This document shows, one piece after another, positions 1 to 6,978 of a stretch of DNA of 64,000 nt. Below the pieces are notes generated by a model. The model was not told the origin of the DNA. It did not search any database and saw only the letters and a program-made list of their open reading frames with translations. A program made the translations under genes and the position numbers. This DNA comes from SZAS-79 sp965279075 (GTDB lineage Bacteria > Pseudomonadota > Gammaproteobacteria > Burkholderiales > SG8-39): NCBI GenBank assembly GCA_965279075.1, contig CBDIHI010000008.1:232044-296043 (forward strand), in the 5' to 3' direction. Position 1 is the stretch's first letter. Every line of letters begins with the position of its first letter.

Positions 1-1
1 A

Positions 2-604
2 CAGAACGTGCTCGTCGTGGGCAACGGCGTTCCGGCGTCCAACCTGAAAGAACTCATCGCCTACGCCAAGGCCAATCCGGGCAAGCTGAGTTTCGCCTCC
101 CCCGGCGCCGGCAGCTCGCCCCATATCGCCGGGGAAATGCTCAAGTCCGCCACCGGCATGGACATGGTCCACGTGCCGTATAAGGGCACCGGCCCGGCAC
201 TGAACGACGTCATGGGCGGGCAGGTGACGATGTTCTTCAGCCAGATGTCCTCCGCACTTCCGCAGGTCAAGCAAGGCAAGCTGAAGGCCATGGGCGTGGC
301 GAGCCTGCGCCGCCATCCTGCTGCAACCGACATCCCGACCATCGCCGAACAGGACCAGCCCGGCTTCGAGGCCACGGCCTGGTATGCGCTGTTCGCGCCC
401 GCGGGCACGCCCGCGGACGTCGTGCACAAGGTCGCCGCCGACGCGAGCAAAGCACTGCAGCTCCAGGATGTGAAGGACAAGCTCTCGGCGCTGGGCGCCG
501 ACCCGGTCGGAGGCACGCCCGAAGAGTTCGCGCAACGCCTCAAGAACGAGAACGCCCGTTGGGGCGCGGCGATCCGCAAGGCCGGGATCAAGCTCCCGGA
601 CTAG
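2..604 (+). CDS. Bug/TctC-family periplasmic solute receptor, 3' part
   Basis: This is the C-terminal ~200 residues of a Bug (tripartite tricarboxylate transporter receptor) protein; the reading frame is open through the left edge, so the start and signal peptide lie outside the window. Family hallmarks are visible: the stretch YAKANPGKLSFASPGAGSS, then HVPYKGTGPALNDVMGGQV and a late DIPTI/PGFEA region. These receptors bind small carboxylates in the periplasm. It ends 5 bases before a PhnD-like gene, so the two are probably co-transcribed. The ligand is unknown. Confidence 0.93.
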   Translation, partial: QNVLVVGNGVPASNLKELIAYAKANPGKLSFASPGAGSSPHIAGEMLKSATGMDMVHVPYKGTGPALNDVMGGQVTMFFSQMSSALPQVKQGKLKAMGVASLRRHPAATDIPTIAEQDQPGFEATAWYALFAPAGTPADVVHKVAADASKALQLQDVKDKLSALGADPVGGTPEEFAQRLKNENARWGAAIRKAGIKLPD

Positions 605-609
605 CCCGG

Positions 610-1410
610 ATGATCTTCAACGCGAGGATGTACTCGGTCGCGCCGCCGGCGAAAGCCGCGTGGCGCGAACTGCTCGGGTGGGTGCTCGAGCGGGCCGGCG
701 TACGCATGGAGTTCATCGACCAGGAGCCGCCCGCGACGCTTGCAGACATGTGGGCGCGCGACGACCTCGGTTGCGCGATGATGTGCGGTCTGCCGTATTC
801 GCACAGGAAGCCGCGCCCGATCCTGCTCGCTGCGCCCGTCCCCTCGCCTGCGCGTTACGGCGGCCGGGCGGTGTATTTCTCCGACCTGGCCGTCCGCGCG
901 GATGCGCCGTTCAACAGACTCGAGGACACCTTCGGGCGCGTGGTCGGCTACACGCTGACCGACTCGATGTCGGGCTGCGTGGCGCTGCGCCGTCACCTGC
1001 TGGCTTTCCGCAAGCCGGGGGCCGCCGCCCTCTACGGCAAGGTGGTCGGCGAACTCGTGAACGCCCGCGGCATCATCCAGGCGCTGGATGACGGCCGCAT
1101 CGACGTAGGGCCCCTCGACAGCTACGTGCACGACCTGATCCGGCACAACGACCCGGCTTTCGCCGCCAAGGTGCGTGTCATAGCGACCACCGACGCGGCG
1201 CCGATGCCGCCGCTGATCGCCACTGCGGCCCTCGACTCCGACACGGTCGGGCGCCTGCGCACCGCATTCGCCGCGGTAGAGCACGCGCCGGAACTCGGGG
1301 CCGCCCGTGCCACGCTGCTGCTGCAGAAGTTCGCCTTCCCGGAACCTTCGGCCTACGATGTCTTTCACGGCATCCAGGAGTCCGCCGAACAGCACCCGGG
1401 AGTCTGGTAA
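610..1410 (+). CDS. PhnD/SsuA-like substrate-binding protein (ABC-type, periplasmic-binding fold)
   Basis: A 266-residue protein that reads like the phosphate/phosphonate-binding (PhnD-like) type 2 periplasmic-binding fold: an early AMYSV-like strand, the central GRVVGYTLTDSMSG segment (typical ligand-loop position), and GRIDVGPLDSYVHDL. The ATG at 610 was chosen because the only upstream option is a TTG inside the preceding receptor gene. From this start there is no obvious signal peptide, which is odd for a binding protein. No permease or ATPase gene lies alongside. It is followed 3 bases later by a Rieske gene. Ligand unknown; the family call is moderate. Confidence 0.72.
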   Translation: MIFNARMYSVAPPAKAAWRELLGWVLERAGVRMEFIDQEPPATLADMWARDDLGCAMMCGLPYSHRKPRPILLAAPVPSPARYGGRAVYFSDLAVRADAPFNRLEDTFGRVVGYTLTDSMSGCVALRRHLLAFRKPGAAALYGKVVGELVNARGIIQALDDGRIDVGPLDSYVHDLIRHNDPAFAAKVRVIATTDAAPMPPLIATAALDSDTVGRLRTAFAAVEHAPELGAARATLLLQKFAFPEPSAYDVFHGIQESAEQHPGVW

Positions 1411-1413
1411 CCC

Positions 1414-2112
1414 GTGGAAAGGCGCGAGTTCCTCAGGCTCTGCGCCAGCGGCCTCGCTGTCACCGGGGTGCCGCCCGCCTTGGCGCAGGGCGCCACGGTC
1501 CGCCGGTACCCACGTGCGAAACTGGTGGATGCGCAGGGCAAGGCGCTGCGCGCTTCTTCGCTGCCTGTGCAACAGAACCTCGTCTTCCAGTACCCGTTCG
1601 CCTCCACGCCCTGCTTCCTGATCAATCTGGGCAAGCCCGCCAAGGCATCCGCCCAGCTGAAGACCGCGGCGAATCAGCCCTACGAATGGAAAGGCGGGGT
1701 CGGCGCCACGCGGTCGATCGTCGCCTACTCGGCCATCTGTGCGCATCAGCTCGCCTACCCGACGAAGGAAATCAGTTTCATCAGCTTCAGGGCCGAAGCG
1801 AGCGACAGGAACAGGCATGCCGCGGTGATCCACTGCTGTGCCGAGCACAGCCAGTACGACCCGGCCGAAGGCGGACGCGTGGTCGCCGGGCCCGCGCCCC
1901 AGCCGCTTGCGGCGATCCTCCTCGAGCACGACCCGAAGACCGACGGGCTGGTCGCCGTCGGCACGCTCGGCGGCGAAATGTTCAACCAGTTCTTCGCCAA
2001 GTACGAATTCAAGCTGGCCCTCGAATTGGGCGGGGCCGCACGACAGGCGGTCACCGGGACGACAGTGGTCAGCGAACTGGACCGCTATTGCCGCCAGCAG
2101 GTGCGCTGCTAA
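1414..2112 (+). CDS. Tat-exported Rieske [2Fe-2S] protein
   Basis: A 232-residue protein with a very short twin-arginine leader (ERREFLRL right at the N-terminus, then a hydrophobic stretch ending PALAQG), so it should be exported folded. Cluster ligands appear as C109-x-H111 and C142-x-x-H145. The roughly 30-residue gap between them is longer than in bc1-type Rieske proteins, and C141 sits directly before C142. The start is a GTG 3 bases after the previous stop; it is the start that gives the Tat motif. No cytochrome b or molybdo-enzyme partner is adjacent, so the redox partner is unknown. Confidence 0.8.
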   Translation: MERREFLRLCASGLAVTGVPPALAQGATVRRYPRAKLVDAQGKALRASSLPVQQNLVFQYPFASTPCFLINLGKPAKASAQLKTAANQPYEWKGGVGATRSIVAYSAICAHQLAYPTKEISFISFRAEASDRNRHAAVIHCCAEHSQYDPAEGGRVVAGPAPQPLAAILLEHDPKTDGLVAVGTLGGEMFNQFFAKYEFKLALELGGAARQAVTGTTVVSELDRYCRQQVRC

Positions 2113-2115
2113 CGC

Positions 2116-2841
2116 ATGATCGCCTGGATGGAGCGCCACACACCGTTCCCGCCGGTGGAGCGTGCGCTCCGCCATCCCAACGGACTGCTGGCCGCGGGCG
2201 GCGACCTGTCCGCCGACCGCCTGCTCTCCGCTTACCGCAAGGGCATCTTCCCGTGGTTTTCGGCGGGCGAGCCGCTGATGTGGTGGTCGCCCGACCCGCG
2301 CATGGTGCTGCATACGGACGAGATGAAGGTGTCGCGATCGCTCGCCAAGAGCATCCGCAACCGTGGTTACGAAGTCCGGGTGGATACCGCCTTCGCCGCG
2401 GTGCTTGAAGGCTGCGCCGGCCCGCGCCGGCACCAGCCCGGCACCTGGCTGGGCCCGGAAATGCGCGCCGCGTACCAGAAGCTGCACCAGATGGGGTACG
2501 CGCACTCTTTCGAGACATGGCTGGACGGCACGCTGGTGGGCGGGCTCTACGGCATGGCCATCGGGCGGATGTTCTACGGCGAGTCGATGTTCGCACGCGC
2601 CACGGACGCCTCCAAGGTGGCGCTGGCCGCCCTGGTGGCCGAGCTTCGAGCGCGGGGCTTCCCGATGATCGACTGCCAGATGAACACCGGCCACCTCGCG
2701 TCCCTGGGCGCCCGTGAAATAGTGCGCAGCGAATTCTTGCGCACGCTCTCGGCATTGGTAAACTACGGCGAGCCGCCGGGCCGCTGGGCATTGACTCACG
2801 GCGACACTCGACGGCTGGACGAGGCCCCATGTCACGACTAA
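2116..2841 (+). CDS. aat: Leucyl/phenylalanyl-tRNA--protein transferase
   Basis: Aat adds Leu or Phe from charged tRNA to N-terminal Lys/Arg of proteins, marking them for ClpS/ClpAP in the N-end-rule pathway; it acts in the cytosol. The family signature is clear: FPPVERAL, GLLAAGGDLS, AYRKGIFPWF, MWWSPDPRMVL and the C-terminal IDCQMNTGHLASLGAREI. At 241 residues it is full length. It begins 3 bases after the Rieske gene and its last 13 bases overlap the start of the second N-end-rule transferase, so the pair is almost certainly translated together. Confidence 0.97.
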   Translation: MIAWMERHTPFPPVERALRHPNGLLAAGGDLSADRLLSAYRKGIFPWFSAGEPLMWWSPDPRMVLHTDEMKVSRSLAKSIRNRGYEVRVDTAFAAVLEGCAGPRRHQPGTWLGPEMRAAYQKLHQMGYAHSFETWLDGTLVGGLYGMAIGRMFYGESMFARATDASKVALAALVAELRARGFPMIDCQMNTGHLASLGAREIVRSEFLRTLSALVNYGEPPGRWALTHGDTRRLDEAPCHD

Positions 2842-3566
2842 ACGACCTGCCGCACGCAATACTGCAGTTCTACGTGACTGCGCCGTACCCGTGCAGCTAC
2901 CTGCCCGACCGCATGGCCCGGTCGCAGGTCGCGACGCCTTCCCACCTCATCAACACCGAGCTGTACGGCGACCTCGTCAAGGCGGGCTTTCGCCGCAGCG
3001 GGATCTTCACGTACCGCCCGCACTGCGACAGCTGCCGCGCATGCGTGCCGGTGCGCATCCCAGTGAACGAGTACGTCGCCGCGCGGTCGCAAAAGCGCGC
3101 CTGGAAGCTGCACGCGGGCCTCACCTCGCAAACGCAGCCGCTCAAGTTCCGGCTCGAGCACTATGCGCTGTACCTGCGCTACCAGTCCAAGCGCCACTCC
3201 GGCGGCGGCATGGACAACGACAGCCGCGACCAGTACTCCCATTTCCTGCTGCAGAGCCGGGTGGACACGCGGCTGGTGGAATTCCGCGACCAGGGCCAGC
3301 TGGTGATGGTTTCGATCGTCGACTTCCTGCCCGACGGGCTGTCCTCGGTCTATACCTTCTTCGAGCCGGATCGCAAGGGCGCGAGCTTCGGCACCTACAA
3401 CATCCTCGCCCAGATCGAGACCTGCAAGGCGCTGGGCCTGCCCTACCTCTACCTCGGGTACTGGATCCGGGAAAGCCCCAAGATGGCCTACAAGTCGCGT
3501 TTCCTGCCGATCGAAGGCTTCGTGGGCGGTGCCTGGCGCCGGCTGGACGCACGCGACCTCGGCTAG
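2829..3566 (+). CDS. bpt: Aspartate/glutamate leucyltransferase (arginyltransferase-like)
   Basis: Bpt transfers Leu to proteins with N-terminal Asp or Glu, complementing Aat in the bacterial N-end rule. Recognisable features are the N-terminal PCSYLPDRMARSQV, the Cys-rich HCDSCRACVPVRIPV segment, and the C-terminal YNILAQIE...YLYLGYWI block typical of the ATE/Bpt GNAT fold. At 245 residues it is full length. It overlaps aat by 13 bases in another frame, a common proteobacterial arrangement. No clear terminator follows. Confidence 0.96.
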   Translation: MSRLNDLPHAILQFYVTAPYPCSYLPDRMARSQVATPSHLINTELYGDLVKAGFRRSGIFTYRPHCDSCRACVPVRIPVNEYVAARSQKRAWKLHAGLTSQTQPLKFRLEHYALYLRYQSKRHSGGGMDNDSRDQYSHFLLQSRVDTRLVEFRDQGQLVMVSIVDFLPDGLSSVYTFFEPDRKGASFGTYNILAQIETCKALGLPYLYLGYWIRESPKMAYKSRFLPIEGFVGGAWRRLDARDLG

Positions 3567-3635
3567 CCCGGCCGGGCCCTAAAGTCGAAGATTCGATCCG
3601 GAAAGTCCAGTCCTGTAGTCCCTCTCCGGTCAATT

Positions 3636-3657
3636 GATGTATCGGTACCGATACATC
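3636..3657. repeat. Perfect 22-base palindrome upstream of pyrD
   Basis: Both arms are an exact inverted copy of GATGTATCGGT, with no spacer and no mismatch. It lies between the bpt stop and the pyrD start, 36 bases before the pyrD ATG. There is no T-run after it, so it does not look like a simple terminator. It could be an operator for a dimeric regulator or a mobile/repeat palindrome. A related but imperfect sequence occurs at 63341-63364. Confidence 0.8.
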
Positions 3658-3693
3658 CAGCACGGACGCCGGGCAGCCGGTAAAATGCCGGCC

Positions 3694-4698
3694 ATGCTGT
3701 ATTCCCTCGTCCGCCCGCTGCTCTTCTCGCTCGACCCGGAAACCGCCCACGGCCTGACGCTGCGGGGCGCCGACCTGTTCGGCGGCCTGCTCGGGACCAC
3801 GGTCCCTCCCCGGCCCGTACGCATGATGGGGATCGAGTTCCCCAACCCAGTGGGGCTCGCCGCGGGGCTGGACAAGGACGCGGAGCACATCGACGCGCTG
3901 GCCGGGCTCGGATTCGGCTTCATCGAAGTGGGCACCGTGACGCCGCGCCCGCAACCCGGCAACCCGAAACCGCGGATCTTCCGTCTGCCCGGCGCGAATG
4001 CGCTGATCAACCGGTTCGGCTTCAACAACGTGGGCGTCGACGCGTTCCTCGCCAACGTGTCCCGCGCCCGGTGGCGCGGCGTGCTCGGGATCAACATCGG
4101 CAAGAACTTCGACACGCCGATCGAGAAGGCCGCCGACGACTACGTGCTGTGCCTCGAGAAGGTCTACACGGCGGCCAGTTACGTCACCATCAACATCTCC
4201 TCGCCCAACACCAAGGGCCTGCGCGGGCTGCAGGGCAAGTCCGAGCTCGACGACCTGCTCGGCCGCATCGCGTCGTGCAGGGAGCGGCTCGCGGACACGC
4301 ACGGCAAGCGCGTGCCGCTGGTGCTGAAGATCGCGCCCGACTTCGAAGGCACCCAGGTCGCCGACATCGCCGCCGCCGTGCGCGCCCACCGCATCGACGC
4401 GGTGATCGCCACCAACACCTCGCTGTCGCGCGAAGGCGTCGAAGGCATGGCCCACGCCACCGAGCAGGGCGGGCTCTCCGGCGCCCCGATCAAGGCGCGC
4501 GCCACTGCGGTGCTCGCGGCGATGGCACGCGAATTGGCGGGCGAAGTGCCCCTCATCGGCGCCGGCGGCATCCTCAAGGGCCGTGACGCCGTCGAGAAGC
4601 GCGAAGCCGGCGCGACGCTCGTCCAGCTCTACACCGGCCTCGTCTACCGCGGCCCGGCGCTGGTCGCCGAATGCGCCCGGGCGCTGGCGGAAAAATGA
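3694..4698 (+). CDS. pyrD: Dihydroorotate dehydrogenase (quinone), class 2
   Basis: PyrD oxidises dihydroorotate to orotate in pyrimidine synthesis and passes electrons through FMN to membrane quinone. The 334-residue protein has the class 2 N-terminal membrane-contact helix (MLYSLVRPLLFSLDPETAH), then NPVGLAAGLDKD, NRFGFNN, the substrate loop NISSPNTKGLRGLQ and the FMN-phosphate loop LIGAGGI. The ATG at 3694 fits the family start; an in-frame ATG at 3634 would add 20 residues translated from the palindrome and was not used. The stop overlaps the ferredoxin start by 4 bases (ATGA). Confidence 0.97.
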   Translation: MLYSLVRPLLFSLDPETAHGLTLRGADLFGGLLGTTVPPRPVRMMGIEFPNPVGLAAGLDKDAEHIDALAGLGFGFIEVGTVTPRPQPGNPKPRIFRLPGANALINRFGFNNVGVDAFLANVSRARWRGVLGINIGKNFDTPIEKAADDYVLCLEKVYTAASYVTINISSPNTKGLRGLQGKSELDDLLGRIASCRERLADTHGKRVPLVLKIAPDFEGTQVADIAAAVRAHRIDAVIATNTSLSREGVEGMAHATEQGGLSGAPIKARATAVLAAMARELAGEVPLIGAGGILKGRDAVEKREAGATLVQLYTGLVYRGPALVAECARALAEK

Positions 4699-5066
4699 AG
4701 CCTGCCGCCGTCGCGGTGATCGACGAGGCACGCTGCATCGGCTGCACGCTGTGCATCGCCGCCTGCCCGGTCGACGCCATCTCCGGTGCGCAGGGACTGA
4801 TGCACACCGTGATCGCTCGCTATTGCATCGGCTGCGACCTGTGCGTGCCGCCCTGCCCGGTCGACTGCATCGAGATGCTCGCCTCGACGCTCGAATGGAC
4901 CGATGCGGACAAAATGGCCGCAAAGCAGCGCGCACGCCGCCGCAAGTCGCGGCTCGCGACGCAGAGGGCGATCCCACCATCGCTCCCAGGGGAGCGCCGC
5001 GCGTCGGTCTCGGCCGCGATCGCGCGCGTGAAGGCGAAGCGCGCCTCGCGCGCGAGGCCGGCATGA
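4695..5066 (+). CDS. RnfB-like 2[4Fe-4S] ferredoxin
   Basis: A 123-residue protein with two tandem ferredoxin motifs: C14-x2-C17-x2-C20-x3-C24-P and C44-x2-C47-x2-C50-x3-C54-P, which should ligate two [4Fe-4S] clusters. It resembles the ferredoxin half of RnfB but lacks the N-terminal membrane anchor and the Fe-S domain of full RnfB, and has a basic, Arg/Lys/Ala-rich tail of about 50 residues instead. It overlaps pyrD and nth by 4 bases each (ATGA both times), so all three are translationally coupled. In enterobacteria nth ends the rnf/rsx operon, so this may be a remnant of that arrangement. Confidence 0.88.
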   Translation: MKPAAVAVIDEARCIGCTLCIAACPVDAISGAQGLMHTVIARYCIGCDLCVPPCPVDCIEMLASTLEWTDADKMAAKQRARRRKSRLATQRAIPPSLPGERRASVSAAIARVKAKRASRARPA

Positions 5067-5704
5067 ACGCGGGCAAGCGCCACGAGATCTTCAGCCGGCT
5101 GCGCGCCCAGAACCCCGAGCCGCGCTCCGAACTGGAGTACGCGTCCCCCTACCAGCTGCTGGTGGCCGTCGTGCTGTCGGCGCAGGCCACCGACAAGTCG
5201 GTGAACCTTGCGACGGCAAGGCTGTTCCCGGTCGCCGATACCCCGGCAAAGATGGTCGCGTTGGGCGAGGCGAAGGTCACGCAGTTCATCCGCACGATCG
5301 GCCTGTTCCGCACCAAGGCGAAGAACGTGGTCGCCCTCTCCCGGCTGCTGCTGGAGCGGCACGGCGGGCGGGTGCCGGACACCCATGAGGCCCTCGAAGC
5401 CCTGCCCGGGGTGGGTCGCAAGACCGCCAACGTGGTACTCAACATCGCCTTCGGGAAACCGACGATCGCCGTGGACACGCACATCTTCCGGATCTCGAAC
5501 CGGACCGGCATCGCGCCCGGCAAGGACGTGCTGGAGGTCGAGAAGAAGCTCCTCAAGTTCACCCCGGAGGACTTCCGGCAGCATGCGCACCACTGGCTGA
5601 TCCTGCACGGCCGCTATGTCTGCGTGGCGCGCAAACCCCGCTGCCCGGACTGCATCATCCGGGACCTGTGCGAATTCAAGGGCAAGACCAGGCCCGAAGC
5701 CTGA
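5063..5704 (+). CDS. nth: Endonuclease III
   Basis: Nth is a bifunctional DNA glycosylase/AP lyase that removes oxidised pyrimidines in base-excision repair. The helix-hairpin-helix LPGVGRKTANVVL holds the catalytic Lys at residue 120, and AVDTHIFR holds the catalytic Asp at 138. The C-terminal [4Fe-4S] loop is C187-x6-C194-x2-C197-x5-C203. These positions match the E. coli enzyme numbering exactly. At 213 residues it is full length. It starts inside the ferredoxin stop codon (ATGA) and is followed 7 bases later by DUF1841. Confidence 0.98.
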   Translation: MNAGKRHEIFSRLRAQNPEPRSELEYASPYQLLVAVVLSAQATDKSVNLATARLFPVADTPAKMVALGEAKVTQFIRTIGLFRTKAKNVVALSRLLLERHGGRVPDTHEALEALPGVGRKTANVVLNIAFGKPTIAVDTHIFRISNRTGIAPGKDVLEVEKKLLKFTPEDFRQHAHHWLILHGRYVCVARKPRCPDCIIRDLCEFKGKTRPEA

Positions 5705-5711
5705 CGCCGCG

Positions 5712-6143
5712 ATGTTCAATCCCAGCCGCGAACAGGTGCGTGATTTCTTCTTCGAGACCTGGCGCAAGTACCGCGCCGCCGAGCCTTTGGCAGGCCTCGA
5801 GACGGTGGCACTGGACATCGCGCTGCTGCATCCCGAGTACCATCCCGTGCTCGACGCGCCGGAACGCTTTCGCGAGCAGGAATATTTCCCCGAGCTCGGC
5901 GAAACCAACCCGTTCCTCCACATGAGCCTGCACATGGCGCTGGAGGAGCAGTTGTCGATCGACCAGCCGAAGGGCGTAGCTGGCGCCTTTGCCGCGCTCA
6001 TGGCACGCACGGGCGACCGCCACGAAGCGCTGCACCAGGCGATCGAATGCCTGGCCGAGATGGTGTGGCGCTCGCAAAGAGACGGCACCCCGCCGGACCC
6101 CCTCGCCTACCTGGACAACCTGGCCAGGCGCGGCCGCAAATGA
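5712..6143 (+). CDS. DUF1841 family protein
   Basis: A 143-residue soluble protein starting MFNPSREQVRDFFFETWRKY with the family's LETVALDIALLHPEYHPVL and NPFLHMSLHMALEEQL segments. The conserved His residues around HPEYHP and HMSLHM could bind metal, but no function is established for the family. It is commonly found next to nth in betaproteobacteria. It closes the pyrD-fdx-nth run and is followed immediately by a strong hairpin terminator. Confidence 0.9.
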   Translation: MFNPSREQVRDFFFETWRKYRAAEPLAGLETVALDIALLHPEYHPVLDAPERFREQEYFPELGETNPFLHMSLHMALEEQLSIDQPKGVAGAFAALMARTGDRHEALHQAIECLAEMVWRSQRDGTPPDPLAYLDNLARRGRK

Positions 6144-6144
6144 A

Positions 6145-6168
6145 AAAGGCCCGCCAGGGCGGGCCTTT
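6145..6168. terminator. Bidirectional intrinsic terminator
   Basis: An 11-base perfect stem, AAAGGCCCGCC with its inverse, separated by two bases, with A-run on one side and T-run on the other. It begins right after the DUF1841 stop and lies 22 bases from the stop of the converging cytochrome gene, so it can serve both strands. Confidence 0.9.
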
Positions 6169-6189
6169 CCCGAAGCGAACCGCCTGCGT

Positions 6190-6525
6190 TCAGCGATGCG
6201 TGACCAGGTTCGAGGGCTGGCTCGCGAACCAGGCGGCGAGGTCGTCCATCTCCTGGTTGGACAGCGTGGCGGCGAAGCCTTTCATGATCGCGTTGTTGCG
6301 CTTGCCGGTCTTGTAATCGGACAACGCCTTCTTCAGGTAGTCAGGCAGCTGCCCGGCGAGAATCGGGAAGTCCGGGCCGGTCGGCTTGTTGCCGTCCGGG
6401 CCATGGCAGGCGGCGCAGACCTGGGCCGCCTTGGCCTTGCCGGCCTCGGCGTTGCCCTTGGCGGAAACGCCGGCACTGCCGAGCGCGAATGCCGCTGCGG
6501 CGGCGAGGGTGAGGAGATGCTTCAC
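6190..6525 (-). CDS. Small periplasmic cytochrome c (class I, c5/c553-like)
   Basis: A 111-residue monohaem cytochrome with an N-terminal signal peptide (VKHLLTLAAAAAFALG...VSA) and one haem site CAACH. The distal Met ligand is probably in NAIMKGFAATLS. The start is GTG; its GTG overlaps the TGA of the upstream cytochrome by 4 bases, which supports this start and tight co-translation. Together the two genes resemble the split halves of a dihaem c4-type cytochrome. They probably carry electrons in the periplasm; the partner oxidase or reductase is not in the window. Confidence 0.9.
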   Translation of the reverse strand: MKHLLTLAAAAAFALGSAGVSAKGNAEAGKAKAAQVCAACHGPDGNKPTGPDFPILAGQLPDYLKKALSDYKTGKRNNAIMKGFAATLSNQEMDDLAAWFASQPSNLVTHR

Positions 6526-6863
6526 TTGTGGTCTCCCCCGTAGTAGGCGGCAAGGTCGGCCATGTCCGCATCCGAGAGGCCGCGCGCGATGCCTTTCATG
6601 CTGGGATGGCTGCGCTCCCCGTTCTTGTAGCCCTGCAGCGCCTTGACGATGTACGCCGGCTGCTGGCCGTAGATCTTGGGCACGTGGTAGACCTCGGGAT
6701 AGGCCGTCTTGTACCCGGGAATGCCGTGGCATCCGATGCACATCGCAAGCTTGGTTTTCCCGGCTTCGGCGTTGCCCGCGGCCCCCTGGGCGCTGGCGCC
6801 CGCGGAGAGCATCGCCATGGAGGCACCGGCGAGCAGTGCCACGATCATTCTGGGGTTGCGCAT
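6522..6863 (-). CDS. Small periplasmic cytochrome c (class I)
   Basis: A 113-residue protein with a signal peptide (hydrophobic core MIVALLAGASMAML, cleavage near GASAQ) and one haem-binding site CIGCH. The likely Met ligand is in HPSMKGIARGLSDADM. It is the first gene of a two-gene cytochrome operon and overlaps the second by 4 bases. It is divergent from the MoxR gene. The sequence after the haem site (PGYKTAYPEVYHVPKIYGQQP) is longer than in its partner, so the two are related but not identical copies. Confidence 0.91.
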   Translation of the reverse strand: MRNPRMIVALLAGASMAMLSAGASAQGAAGNAEAGKTKLAMCIGCHGIPGYKTAYPEVYHVPKIYGQQPAYIVKALQGYKNGERSHPSMKGIARGLSDADMADLAAYYGGDHK

Positions 6864-6945
6864 GCGGATTGGATCGCTTTGGTTTTAAAGCCGAAATTCT
6901 ATCCGAACGCAGCCCCCGCCTCAACCCGACCGTTTTGGGCGCCGC

Positions 6946-6951
6946 TATAAT
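6946..6951 (+). promoter_or_regulatory. Probable -10 element for moxR
   Basis: A perfect TATAAT followed by CGGGG lies 27 bases before the moxR ATG. No convincing -35 hexamer is seen at 16-18 bases upstream. Confidence 0.5.
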
Positions 6952-6978
6952 CGGGGTTTACCTCAGGACGCCCTCCCC

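Noticed and set aside
601..2859. A 752-codon open frame on the minus strand across the PhnD-like, Rieske and aat genes.
   Set aside because: High-GC shadow frame: it is rich in Arg/Gly/His with no recognisable domain, while the plus-strand genes are clear family members.
3634..3693. Upstream ATG that would lengthen PyrD by 20 residues.
   Set aside because: The extra residues (MMYRYRYIQ...) come from the palindrome, and PyrD class 2 proteins start at MLYSLVRPLLF.
3142..5076. A 644-codon minus-strand frame opposite pyrD and the ferredoxin gene.
   Set aside because: Shadow of the bpt/pyrD/ferredoxin frames; low-complexity Arg/Ser/Pro content and no conserved motifs.
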